Source: an uncultured Christensenella sp.
Lineage (GTDB): Bacteria; Bacillota; Clostridia; Christensenellales; Borkfalkiaceae
Length of the DNA: 64,000 nt
Reading direction: 5' to 3'
NCBI GenBank assembly: GCA_910585785.1
Contig: CAJUEV010000001.1
Span: 124,001 to 188,000, forward strand
The position numbers and the translations under genes are program-made. The notes below the pieces were generated by a model, which ran no database searches, was not told the DNA's origin, and worked only from the letters and a program-made list of their open reading frames with translations. Shown in pieces: positions 43,068 through 50,721 of this stretch (within the stretch, counting starts at the first letter, position 1; the number at the start of each line of letters is the position of its first letter).

Positions 43068-43999
43068 CTTATAACGAATGGCGCGACGAGTTAAAACTTA
43101 ATCTTTTAAGCGTTTCCGTCAGCGAACGCAGACGTGTTTTGGATTATTACGCCGAAGCCTACGCCGACAGGCGCGACGCAGGTTTTACCGAGCGCGAAAT
43201 AGTAGAAGATTTCGGCGCGCCTTACGACGCGGCGCAAAGAATTTTAAGCGAAATTCGCGGGGGCGGATACAGCGAACCGTACGACGAACCCCGCTACCGC
43301 CGCGAAGAACGAACAAGGCGTGATGAAGAAGAACGTCTGCGCCGCGAAGAACGCGCAAGACGCGAGGACGAAGAACGTTTGCGCCGTGAAGAACAAGCCC
43401 GCCGCGACGAAGAACGTTTGCGCAGCATCGAAGCAGAAAAACGCAGACGCGAAGAAAGCAGGCGCGCAACGGGCAGTTTTCAAAGTTATAACTACGCGGA
43501 AAAACAGAATACTGCGCAATATACAAAACAAAACAAGCGCGAGTACGGCAACCGCAACAACGGCGGACATAACGACAATTATGACAATAGGAACGGTTAC
43601 AACTATAATTCGCGGGCAAACGCCGCTCCTATTCCCCCCGCGCCCGCAAAGCCCGCCCGCCGCGAAAACTTTACCTGGCTGTTTGTGTTGCTTTGCGTGA
43701 TATTCGCAATCCCCATTCTGGCAGTGATTATAGCTTTGATTGCGACAACGGCAGGACTGTGCGTTGCGCCCTTCGCCCTGCTTATCTCCGGCATAGCGAC
43801 AATGGGCGAAGGCATAGGCGTTATGGTTAAATACGGAATTTTGTCCGGCATATGCGACCTTGGCGTGGGCGTTATAATTTTCGGCGTTTCGATTGTGCTT
43901 ATTCCGCTGTTTATAAAACTTGCAAAACTTTTATGGAAACTGTTTGTAACGTTTTTCAAATGGCTTAAATCGCTTTTCAGCGGAAAGGAGAGTGTTTAA
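43064..43999 (+). CDS. HAAS/DUF1700-domain membrane protein with charged coiled-coil insert
   Basis: A 311-residue protein. The N-terminal ~65 residues form a HAAS helical domain (YNEWRDELKLNLLSVSVSER, YYAEAYADRRDAGFTEREIVEDFG), known to bind PadR partners. Then comes a highly regular Arg/Glu coiled coil (about 75-140) built of near-repeats of EERLRREE-ARRDE. An Asn/Tyr/Gly-rich linker follows (about 150-190). Four membrane helices occupy about 205-300. The likely role is a membrane-linked sensor or co-regulator of the PadR protein. The DNA under the coiled coil is a short tandem repeat and may vary in length between strains. Confidence 0.85.
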   Translation: MTYNEWRDELKLNLLSVSVSERRRVLDYYAEAYADRRDAGFTEREIVEDFGAPYDAAQRILSEIRGGGYSEPYDEPRYRREERTRRDEEERLRREERARREDEERLRREEQARRDEERLRSIEAEKRRREESRRATGSFQSYNYAEKQNTAQYTKQNKREYGNRNNGGHNDNYDNRNGYNYNSRANAAPIPPAPAKPARRENFTWLFVLLCVIFAIPILAVIIALIATTAGLCVAPFALLISGIATMGEGIGVMVKYGILSGICDLGVGVIIFGVSIVLIPLFIKLAKLLWKLFVTFFKWLKSLFSGKESV

Positions 44000-44001
44000 T
44001 T

Positions 44002-44913
44002 ATGAAAGCTTGGGTTAAAGGAGTTATAGCAGGCGCAGTTATTGCCGCCATAGGCGTCATAATTTTGATTGCGGGTTTATATTTCAACGATTGGAATTAC
44101 GCATACGGGGCTGGCAACATTACTATGGAAACCGCGGAATTTGACAGCGAACCCGTCAATTCAATACTTATTAACGTTGACAGCAGCGCCGTAAAAACCG
44201 AATATTACGAAGGCGAAAAAATAATTGTGGACTATCCCGTTTCCGAAAGGTACGTTTCCGAAGTAGTGCTTACGGACAAATCTTTGAGGATTTCCGGGCG
44301 GCATAGACGTTTTTGGTGGCAAATTTTAAGTTTTAACTTCGGCAATTTACCGGAAATCACTATAAAATTACCCTTCGACAAAGTTGTGGATTTGACGTTG
44401 AATATGGACGCGGGCAAGGCAAGGATTGCAAGCGGAGCATTCGGCAAAATAGATTTAAAATTATCCGCGGGCGACGTGCACTTAGACGACGTCGTTTGCG
44501 AAAATTTCAACGCCGAATTAGACGCAGGCTATATACAAACTAAAAATATCGCTTGCACAAATTTTAACGCGGATTTGAACGCCGGCTCGGTTAAAACAGG
44601 CAACGTAGTTTGCTCAAACTTTAAAGCGGACCTGAACGCGGGATATTTAAGCGCGGAGTCTGTAAAAGGAACAAACGTAACCTGCGTTGCAACGGCGGGA
44701 AAAATAAAACTTGACGGCGTCACTTCCGAAACAGCCAACTTCAACATTTCAGCAGGTAAAGTTGCGGCAACGTTTACGGGCAAGCAGTCGGACTATAACA
44801 TTTCAGTGCACAAGTCTGCGGGGAAATGCAACGTAGAGTCCTCATCATCGGATTCAGACCAATACATCATTGTAAACATTTCCTCCGGCAGCGCCGAACT
44901 GAATTTCGCCTGA
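44002..44913 (+). CDS. DUF4097-type membrane-anchored beta-solenoid protein
   Basis: A 303-residue protein. One N-terminal membrane helix (about 5-28) precedes an extracytoplasmic beta-solenoid with ~20-residue rungs: NFNAELDAGYIQTKNIACT, NFNADLNAGSVKTGNVVCS, NFKADLNAGYLSAESVKGT. This is the DUF4097 'putative adhesin' fold, typically found after PadR and HAAS genes. It starts 2 nt after the HAAS stop. It probably acts at the cell surface in an envelope-stress module. Adhesion is not shown. Confidence 0.85.
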   Translation: MKAWVKGVIAGAVIAAIGVIILIAGLYFNDWNYAYGAGNITMETAEFDSEPVNSILINVDSSAVKTEYYEGEKIIVDYPVSERYVSEVVLTDKSLRISGRHRRFWWQILSFNFGNLPEITIKLPFDKVVDLTLNMDAGKARIASGAFGKIDLKLSAGDVHLDDVVCENFNAELDAGYIQTKNIACTNFNADLNAGSVKTGNVVCSNFKADLNAGYLSAESVKGTNVTCVATAGKIKLDGVTSETANFNISAGKVAATFTGKQSDYNISVHKSAGKCNVESSSSDSDQYIIVNISSGSAELNFA

Positions 44914-44940
44914 TTGACAACGTAAAATTTAAATGATAAA

Positions 44941-44966
44941 ATGCAACCGTAAAATTGCGGTTGCAT
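44941..44966 (+). terminator. Terminator of the PadR operon
   Basis: A 9-bp stem ATGCAACCG/CGGTTGCAT followed by TTTTTAAATT. Confidence 0.85.
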
Positions 44967-45006
44967 TTTTAAATTGCAAAATAATTTTTAACTAAGGAAA
45001 ATTTTT

Positions 45007-45828
45007 ATGAAGTTCGATTACGACGCGCAGTATTTCAATCCCGAACACGTGCTTGACTGCGGACAGGTATTCCGCTTTTATCCCTTCAAACAAGGGTACT
45101 TCGTCAACTCGGAGGACAAGGCGTGCTACGTTTACACGGAAGGAAACAAAACCGTTGCGGAAAGCGATTATCCCGAATATTTTTATGAATATTTCGATTT
45201 AAACCGCGACTATTCCCAAATTGTAAAACGCGCCAAAACGCACAATATACCGCTATTAACGCGCTCGGCAGAGGCTTTTAAAGGGTTGCGGCTGCTAAAC
45301 CAGAACAAGGAGGAAATGATTTACTCCTTCATAATTTCGCAAAACAACAATATTCCGCGCATAAAGGGCATTATTTCGCGCATATGCAGGGGGCTGGGCG
45401 AAAAAAGAGAGTTTTTGGGTGAAGAATATTTCACCTTCCCCACCACCGCCGCGCTTGCCGGCGCAGGCAGCGAATTTTTCAGGGAAGCGGGCTGCGGCTA
45501 CCGCGACGCGTACCTTGCGGAAACTTCCGCAAGGATTTTGACGGAAGGAATTTACGCGCTTGAAGCCCTTGACGGCGCCTCCCTTAAAAAACAGCTTTTG
45601 ACGTACAAGGGAATCGGCGGCAAAGTTGCCGATTGCATAGCGCTTTTCGGCTTCGGCAAGCGCGGCAGCTTCCCCGTGGACGTTTGGGTTGAAAAAGTTT
45701 ATAGAGAAGATTTCAACGGCGAATTGACGGACAGAAATAAAATTTCTTCATACTTCACTTCCGTTTTCGGCGAAGATTCGGGTTATATTCAGCAGTATTT
45801 ATTTTACGGAAAACGGCAAAACTTATAG
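45007..45828 (+). CDS. ogg: OGG1-type 8-oxoguanine DNA glycosylase/lyase
   Basis: A 273-residue HhH-GPD enzyme. The N-terminal domain has FNPEHVLDCGQVFRFYPFK. The core shows MIYSFIISQNNNIPRIKGII and the helix-hairpin-helix LLTYKGIGGKVADCIALFGF with the catalytic Lys. The essential Asp is in GSFPVDVWVEKVY. These match clostridial OGG1-like proteins that excise oxidised guanine and nick the backbone. AAGGAAA precedes the ATG. The next gene begins 1 nt after its stop. Substrate range is inferred from the family. Confidence 0.9.
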   Translation: MKFDYDAQYFNPEHVLDCGQVFRFYPFKQGYFVNSEDKACYVYTEGNKTVAESDYPEYFYEYFDLNRDYSQIVKRAKTHNIPLLTRSAEAFKGLRLLNQNKEEMIYSFIISQNNNIPRIKGIISRICRGLGEKREFLGEEYFTFPTTAALAGAGSEFFREAGCGYRDAYLAETSARILTEGIYALEALDGASLKKQLLTYKGIGGKVADCIALFGFGKRGSFPVDVWVEKVYREDFNGELTDRNKISSYFTSVFGEDSGYIQQYLFYGKRQNL

Positions 45829-45829
45829 T

Positions 45830-46504
45830 ATGCCCGATTACTTTTCACACGTTATCGCCGCGGAAAAGATTTTTGAACGGCTTGACGCGGCTACTAAATT
45901 AAAAATAAAATCAAAAACTTTATACACGCTTGGCGCGCTTGGACCGGACGTCTTTTTCGCGTACAATTACAAACTTACAAAATCTAACTTGGGCAGGGAC
46001 CTGCACCGCAGAACCGCGGAAGAAATTTTTGCCGCTCTTTCGGGCGCAAATCCCGCATATGCGGCGGGCTACGCCACCCATTATGCGCTTGACTGCACTT
46101 TACACCCCGCGGTTTACGCATACGAAAGCACCAGCAAGCACCCGCTTGCGCATCAGCGGTTTGAAAGCGATTTGGGGTTGTTTATAAGCAAGTATTACGG
46201 CGTTCGCCGCGCTATATTGCCGCGCGAAAAAATACTTGCGCAGACTTTCGCCGTATACGACGCGATAAAACTTATTGAAGAAAGCGTTACTTTGACGGGC
46301 GTGGAGCGCTGCCTTAAACGCCATTTCAATTACACTCGCTGGATATACCGCACAAAAAAACAAACCTATAAATGCGACTATAACTTTGCTTCCCTTGCGG
46401 ACGAAGTTGAAGAAGCGGTGGCTTTGGGCGAAAAGTGCGTAAAATGCGTTTTATCGGGGGATATTGACGGGGCAATTTTCAAAAAATCGTTTTTGCAGCG
46501 ATAA
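45830..46504 (+). CDS. Zinc-dependent phospholipase C-like protein
   Basis: A 224-residue protein of the S1-P1/phospholipase C (PF00882) type. MPDYFSHVIAAEKIF is the usual N-terminal start with a His ligand, followed by LYTLGALGPDVFFAYNY (Asp) and AAGYATHYALDCTLHPAVYA with further His and Asp ligands. No signal peptide is seen, so it may work in the cytoplasm, unlike secreted toxins. There is no Shine-Dalgarno; its ATG is 1 nt from the ogg stop, suggesting coupled translation. Phospholipase activity is family knowledge only. Confidence 0.85.
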   Translation: MPDYFSHVIAAEKIFERLDAATKLKIKSKTLYTLGALGPDVFFAYNYKLTKSNLGRDLHRRTAEEIFAALSGANPAYAAGYATHYALDCTLHPAVYAYESTSKHPLAHQRFESDLGLFISKYYGVRRAILPREKILAQTFAVYDAIKLIEESVTLTGVERCLKRHFNYTRWIYRTKKQTYKCDYNFASLADEVEEAVALGEKCVKCVLSGDIDGAIFKKSFLQR

Positions 46505-46561
46505 TCCAATGTGCAAGCTTTCTTTTTTGACCTAACGTAAAAATTTTACTTAAACATAATA

Positions 46562-46595
46562 AATCCCCCGTCGGGCAAGCTGTGCCTTACGGGGA
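46562..46595 (-). terminator. Terminator of the spoIVF operon
   Basis: A long imperfect stem (outer CCCC/GGGG with an inner GGCA/TGCC) directly after the spoIVFB stop, with ATTTATTATG on the minus strand. Confidence 0.65.
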
Positions 46596-46596
46596 A

Positions 46597-47394
46597 TTAT
46601 TCTATAATTTTATCGTAAATATTTTTGTTAAGCAATTTTTCGTAAAGTTCGTCTTCGGTTATTTCGTCTATAAACGCCTCGCCGTAAATTTGCAATACAA
46701 GATAGCGGTTGCTTTCAACAAACCTTAACGCGTCGCGGTAGGTTGCGCTTTCGTCTAAAATAACGTAGCGTATCTCCCTCCCCCGCTTTTTTTTGCGCGC
46801 GGCAAAGTTGATTTTTTGCGCGGGCGGACTTTTTGAAAAGGCGGAACAAAGCAAAAATATCGCTATCGCCAAAACGGAATAATTGTGAACCGCAAGAAAA
46901 AAAACCAACGTCAGCGCGACTACCGAAGCAAGGCTTACGGCGCGCAAAACTATGCTCACCGTTTTGGGCTTTAAAAATTTAAGCATAAGGCAGCGCGCTA
47001 TTCTGCCGCCGTCCAAGGGGTACGCGGGCAAAAGATTCATTGCCAGCATTCCCGCGTTTGCATAAAAAACCGTGTCCGTATAACCGTACGTGACGGGATA
47101 AAACCACCACAGCCCCGCACACGCCACGCAAATAAGCACGTTAACCAAGGGTCCCGCAAGCGCAAGGCGTATTTCGTCCGCGGGAGAAATCCCCTCTATG
47201 TCGCACGAGGCTGCCGCGCCGTAGGGCATAAGGCTTATTTTAGAGCACTCAAAGCCCATTCTTGCCGCGCAAAATATATGACCGCACTCGTGCAAGAGTG
47301 CGGTCAACACGCATATTATAAATTGCGGCAACCCGCCGAACAGCGCGGACAGCAGCCCCACGAAGAAAAACAGCGGGTGTACCTTTATTTTCAC
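46597..47394 (-). CDS. spoIVFB: Intramembrane site-2 metalloprotease SpoIVFB
   Basis: A 265-residue membrane protease. The zinc motif HECGH (35-39) lies in the second helix, and the third ligand is in NLLPAYPLDGG (Asp128). About six helices are followed by a ~70-residue cytoplasmic CBS-like tail (ESATYRDALRFVESNRYLVLQ). SpoIVFB cleaves pro-SigK in the mother cell. It overlaps spoIVFA by 4 nt. The substrate gene sigK is not in this window. Confidence 0.92.
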   Translation of the reverse strand: MKIKVHPLFFFVGLLSALFGGLPQFIICVLTALLHECGHIFCAARMGFECSKISLMPYGAAASCDIEGISPADEIRLALAGPLVNVLICVACAGLWWFYPVTYGYTDTVFYANAGMLAMNLLPAYPLDGGRIARCLMLKFLKPKTVSIVLRAVSLASVVALTLVFFLAVHNYSVLAIAIFLLCSAFSKSPPAQKINFAARKKKRGREIRYVILDESATYRDALRFVESNRYLVLQIYGEAFIDEITEDELYEKLLNKNIYDKIIE

Positions 47395-48155
47395 GAATTC
47401 CAGACGGGTATTTCGCCCGAAAGCGTATAGCAGTTTAACAGCGTTTCGCCGTCGTACATAGAAACTTTTACTTCGGAATTTCCGTCCGAATACGCAAAGG
47501 GTATATTTGCCGCCACAGCGGAATCCTTTTGCGAATACACTTTGCTTAAACCGGTTATAACGCTGGAAAAAGTCGAGGTGTGCGCAATTTTTACCGTATA
47601 GTTTTCGCCGTCCTGTGAAATGGAAGCGATTTTACCCGCGCAAACGGGATAAACCGCGCCTTCCGCCGTGAAGGAAAGTACTCCGTTTTCGGAAACGGTT
47701 ATGTCCGCGTCCGAAAAATCGCTTACCACGGGGGACAACTTAATTTCCTTATAGGTGGGCTCGGCAGCGGGTTTATTGACGCCTGCAAGCGAGGAAATAA
47801 ACGTATTTATAACGCTTGTGGGCATAAATATATTGGTGAGGAAAATCGCCACGGCTATTACGCAAACCGCAACAAGTTCGCTTATTATAACCAAATTTCC
47901 CTTATCTTTTTTAACGCGCCCCGTCACTGCGGCGGGCAAATCTTCCTGCGGTTCAGACAAATCTTCCGCATAAACGTACGCCCCCACGCGCTCGTTTACA
48001 TTGTCCACGACCAAATCCTTCAAATCGTCGGGCTGAGCCGCCTGCTCGGTTTTGGCGGGCTTGCGCTTGAACAAGTTCAACCCCTTCTTTTTAACTACGT
48101 TTACCGTGCTTACGGGTATTTCAAGCATTTCGGCATAGTCAAGTTCCTGATTCAT
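47391..48155 (-). CDS. spoIVFA: SpoIVFA-like regulator of SpoIVFB
   Basis: A 254-residue protein. A ~90-residue cytoplasmic region precedes one membrane helix (about 93-113, LVIISELVAVCVIAVAIFL). The extracytoplasmic domain resembles a LytM/M23 fold but lacks the zinc ligands: VYPVCAGKIASISQDGENYTVKIAHTSTFSSVITGL aligns with the usual PVxGxV..G.Y..I.H. SpoIVFA holds SpoIVFB inactive until the forespore signal arrives. The pairing with spoIVFB supports the name more than sequence does. GGAGG precedes the ATG. Confidence 0.8.
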   Translation of the reverse strand: MNQELDYAEMLEIPVSTVNVVKKKGLNLFKRKPAKTEQAAQPDDLKDLVVDNVNERVGAYVYAEDLSEPQEDLPAAVTGRVKKDKGNLVIISELVAVCVIAVAIFLTNIFMPTSVINTFISSLAGVNKPAAEPTYKEIKLSPVVSDFSDADITVSENGVLSFTAEGAVYPVCAGKIASISQDGENYTVKIAHTSTFSSVITGLSKVYSQKDSAVAANIPFAYSDGNSEVKVSMYDGETLLNCYTLSGEIPVWNS

Positions 48156-48454
48156 AACTTCCTCCGGTTTTTAAAGTCTATCATAGTCTATTCGCGCAAA
48201 CGCGGCGTTAGAACAATTTTTTATTACTTTGCATAATATAAACGCTTAATTTTTTTGTCTTTTTACAATCGTCGGCGTAAGAATAATTTAAGTCGGTGCA
48301 TAACCATCCTGCCGTGCGCAAATAAAAGCTAAAACAAAATTAATAAAAAATTAATAGCGTAGTGCGCGCCTTACGCATTAAAATAAGGACAGAAAAAAAC
48401 CTGCGGACTTTTAAACCGCGGGAACTGAAATTCAATTTATATCCACAAAAATTT
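48156..48454. other. Intergenic stretch with two hairpins, no gene seen
   Basis: The region upstream of spoIVFA contains no convincing coding frame. I see a GCGTA/TACGC hairpin (48357-48376) and a 7-bp CCTGCGG/CCGCGGG hairpin (48400-48422) just ahead of the terminator at 48455-48486. It must also hold the spoIVFA promoter, probably SigE-type, which I could not place with confidence. Confidence 0.4.
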
Positions 48455-48486
48455 AACCGCTCGGGCTTGACGTTGCCCGAGCGGTT
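48455..48486. terminator. Bidirectional hairpin terminator after rsmA
   Basis: A 12-bp perfect stem AACCGCTCGGGC/GCCCGAGCGGTT with an 8-nt loop. T-rich tails occur on both strands. It lies 8 nt past the rsmA stop. Confidence 0.85.
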
Positions 48487-48494
48487 TTTAATTT

Positions 48495-49337
48495 TCAATT
48501 GCTTTGCAAAATTTTTAAAAGCCCGTCCGAAAGGGCGGAAAATTTTTCGGGGGAAAGAGTTTCTCCCCGCGCCTTCAAATCTATTCCGCAAGAGGCTAAA
48601 ACTTCTTCCGCCTGTCCGCGAGAAATTGAAAACGCGTTTACAAGGTTGTTTACAAGCGTCTTTCTGCGGGCGGCGAACGCCGCGTGCACCGTCTTTTTGT
48701 AAAACGCCGCGTCAGTTACGGGCAACCGCCCGTCGCGCACAGTAAGTTTAACCACGGCGCTGTCAACGTTGGGGCGCGGCGTAAACATTGTGCGGGGCAC
48801 TTTTTTTATAATTTCGGCGTCCGCGCGCAACGCAATAACCGCGGTAATCGCGCCATACTCGGGGGTATTTTCCTTTGCGCAAAGTCTTAGCGCAACTTCT
48901 TCCTGCACCATTACGGTAAGGCTGCGGCACAGTTTTCCTTCGTCCAAAATTTTTGTAATAAGCGGCGTGGTAACGTAATACGGCAAGTTGGCGATAACGC
49001 AAAATTCGCCGTACCTTTTTTCAAGTTCGTTCATATCCGCCTTCAAAAAATCTTTAAATATAATTTCGGCGTTGTCTATACCCGCAAGCGTGCGCTGCAA
49101 AACGGGTTTAAGGGATAAATCCACCTCAAAGCCCACAACACGTTTTACCCGCTCGGCAATAGCCCGCGTAAGCGTGCCTGCACCGCAACCTATTTCAATT
49201 ACGGTTGAGTTTTCGTCCGCGCCGGATTTTTCAACAATGGAAGCAAGCAGATTTTTGTCCGTTATAAAATTTTGCCCAAGCCGTTTTTTGAAGCCGAAGC
49301 CGCTTTCGCTTAAAATACTTTTTACGTCTTTTTCCAT
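48495..49337 (-). CDS. rsmA: 16S rRNA dimethyladenosine transferase RsmA/KsgA
   Basis: A 280-residue enzyme. FKKRLGQNFITDKNLLASIVE is the family start, then VIEIGCGAGTLTRAIAE (SAM motif I) and FCVIANLPYYVTTPLI (motif IV, NLPY). VMVQEEVALRLCA and FTPRPNVDSAVVKL follow. It dimethylates A1518 and A1519 of 16S rRNA during 30S assembly. It has its own extended -10 promoter and two-way terminator, so it is monocistronic. Confidence 0.97.
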   Translation of the reverse strand: MEKDVKSILSESGFGFKKRLGQNFITDKNLLASIVEKSGADENSTVIEIGCGAGTLTRAIAERVKRVVGFEVDLSLKPVLQRTLAGIDNAEIIFKDFLKADMNELEKRYGEFCVIANLPYYVTTPLITKILDEGKLCRSLTVMVQEEVALRLCAKENTPEYGAITAVIALRADAEIIKKVPRTMFTPRPNVDSAVVKLTVRDGRLPVTDAAFYKKTVHAAFAARRKTLVNNLVNAFSISRGQAEEVLASCGIDLKARGETLSPEKFSALSDGLLKILQSN

Positions 49338-49368
49338 AATTTAGCCGCCTTGTTCGCCGTATAAAACA

Positions 49369-49397
49369 ATTATAACAATTTAAACTAATATTGTAAA
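49369..49397 (-). promoter_or_regulatory. Sigma-A promoter of rsmA
   Basis: TTTACA, 17 bp, TATAAT preceded by TGT (extended -10). The leader is about 25 nt with AAGGCGG before the ATG. Confidence 0.78.
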
Positions 49398-49432
49398 CGC
49401 AATTAAAACCGTTTACCTAACTTTAAGATGAA

Positions 49433-49462
49433 AAATCCCCGACGCGGTCGCGTCGGGGATTT
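49433..49462 (-). terminator. Terminator of the metG-tatD-acetyltransferase operon
   Basis: A 14-bp perfect stem (49433-49446 with 49449-49462) around a 2-nt centre, T-rich on both sides, 8 nt beyond the acetyltransferase stop. Confidence 0.85.
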
Positions 49463-49469
49463 GACTTTT

Positions 49470-49934
49470 TTAAACGTTTTTTCTCAATACGGGCTGAGTT
49501 TTTATTTCGGCGTTTTTAAACGCGTTATAAAACGACGCCGCTTCTGAATTTTCGGCGGCAACTAAAAAATACTGCTCTATACCGTTATTTTTGCATTCTT
49601 TTTCAAACTCTTTAAATAAAGCCTGACCTATGCCGCAATGTCTTTCGGACTTTAAAACGCATATCCAGCCGACGTACGCCATTTTAGCGCCGTCCGCAGG
49701 ACAACCGTAAAAATGATACTCTAACCTGCCGACTACCGCGCCGTCCTTATAGGCAAGCAGGCTTTCCGAAGATTTGAAAAATTCGTCCGAAAGTCTTTTT
49801 AAAACCGCTTGTTCGTCAACGCACTCTACTTCGTTTAAAAACGGCTCTGCCTTTATAACTTTTTTGGCATACTCCGTATAAGCGGAAACCGTGCTTGCGT
49901 CAAGTTTTTTAAATGAAAGATTGTTTGAATTCAT
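49470..49934 (-). CDS. GNAT-family N-acetyltransferase
   Basis: A 154-residue single-domain acetyltransferase. Motif A is seen in MAYVGWICVLKSERHCGIGQALFKEFEKEC (RxxGxG as RHCGIG), followed by QYFLVAAENSEAASFYNAFK (motif B). It uses acetyl-CoA; the acceptor is unknown. It starts 13 nt after tatD with no ribosome site. The AT-rich gap carries a TATAAT 12 nt before the ATG, so either coupling or a short-leader transcript is possible. Confidence 0.88.
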   Translation of the reverse strand: MNSNNLSFKKLDASTVSAYTEYAKKVIKAEPFLNEVECVDEQAVLKRLSDEFFKSSESLLAYKDGAVVGRLEYHFYGCPADGAKMAYVGWICVLKSERHCGIGQALFKEFEKECKNNGIEQYFLVAAENSEAASFYNAFKNAEIKTQPVLRKNV

Positions 49935-49947
49935 AATTTACTTTATA

Positions 49948-50721
49948 TTATAATTTTTTAAACAGAGTGCGCGCGTTTTCCCAAATTTTATCGGCGGTAT
50001 ATTCCACCGTTGCCCCCCGAATATCCGCTATATTGCGCACAATTTCCGGTATGCTTTCGGGCGTGTTGGGAAACTGCCCCGCCATAGATTTAGGCGGCAA
50101 ATACGGGCTGTCCGTTTCGGAAAGTATTCTGTCCTCGCTTATCGCCGCTATAACCCGCCTTACCTTTTTGCTGCCCGAATACGTGCTTGTTCCCCCGAAG
50201 GAGAAATATCCGCCCATTTTCTGCATTTCAAGCGCAATTTCCGCCGAGTGTGAAAAGCAGTGCAGCAAAAATCCGTTTTTAAGGTATGCCGAATACTCTT
50301 TAAGCATTGCAAGCATATCTTCCGCGCAGTCGCGCGAATGTATTTGCACCGGCAAACCAAGATTATCAGCAAGAAGCAATTGCTCCCCGAATATACGCCG
50401 TTGAAGGGGTTTATCCGTGTCCGGATAGTGATAATCCAGACCTATTTCGCCGATAGCGACGCAATTTTCATCGCAAGCCGCTTCCGCAATCTTTTCCAAA
50501 TCGCCTTCGCGGTATTTGCTGAGTTCGGTAGGGTGAAAACCCGCGGTAAACCGGCACATATCATACGTTTTACTGAGTTCTTGCCCGAATTTGCAAGTCG
50601 GCAAGTCCACCGCCGCAAGAATAATTTTTTCAACGCCGGCGGCTTTTATATTGTGTAAAAGCGCGCTTAAATCGCCGAAGTGTCCGCCGTCCAGATGGCA
50701 GTGAACGTCAATAAATTTCAC
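49948..50721 (-). CDS. tatD: TatD-family metal-dependent DNase
   Basis: A 257-residue amidohydrolase-fold enzyme. The metal ligands are in IDVHCHLDGG (HxH), AIGEIGLDYHYPD (Glu), VQIHSRDC (His), LLHCFSHS (His) and LSETDSPYLPP (Asp). TatD enzymes are 3'-5' exonucleases acting on damaged DNA or RNA, and also have deoxyribonuclease activity. The ATG overlaps the metG stop by 4 nt; metG-tatD(-rsmA) is a common Firmicute order, and rsmA is indeed near. Confidence 0.95.
   Translation of the reverse strand: MKFIDVHCHLDGGHFGDLSALLHNIKAAGVEKIILAAVDLPTCKFGQELSKTYDMCRFTAGFHPTELSKYREGDLEKIAEAACDENCVAIGEIGLDYHYPDTDKPLQRRIFGEQLLLADNLGLPVQIHSRDCAEDMLAMLKEYSAYLKNGFLLHCFSHSAEIALEMQKMGGYFSFGGTSTYSGSKKVRRVIAAISEDRILSETDSPYLPPKSMAGQFPNTPESIPEIVRNIADIRGATVEYTADKIWENARTLFKKL

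Noticed and set aside
42756..44913. PadR-HAAS-DUF4097 cluster as a new defence or toxin system
   Set aside because: The gene order is a known Firmicute envelope-stress module. Only the expanded coiled coil is unusual.
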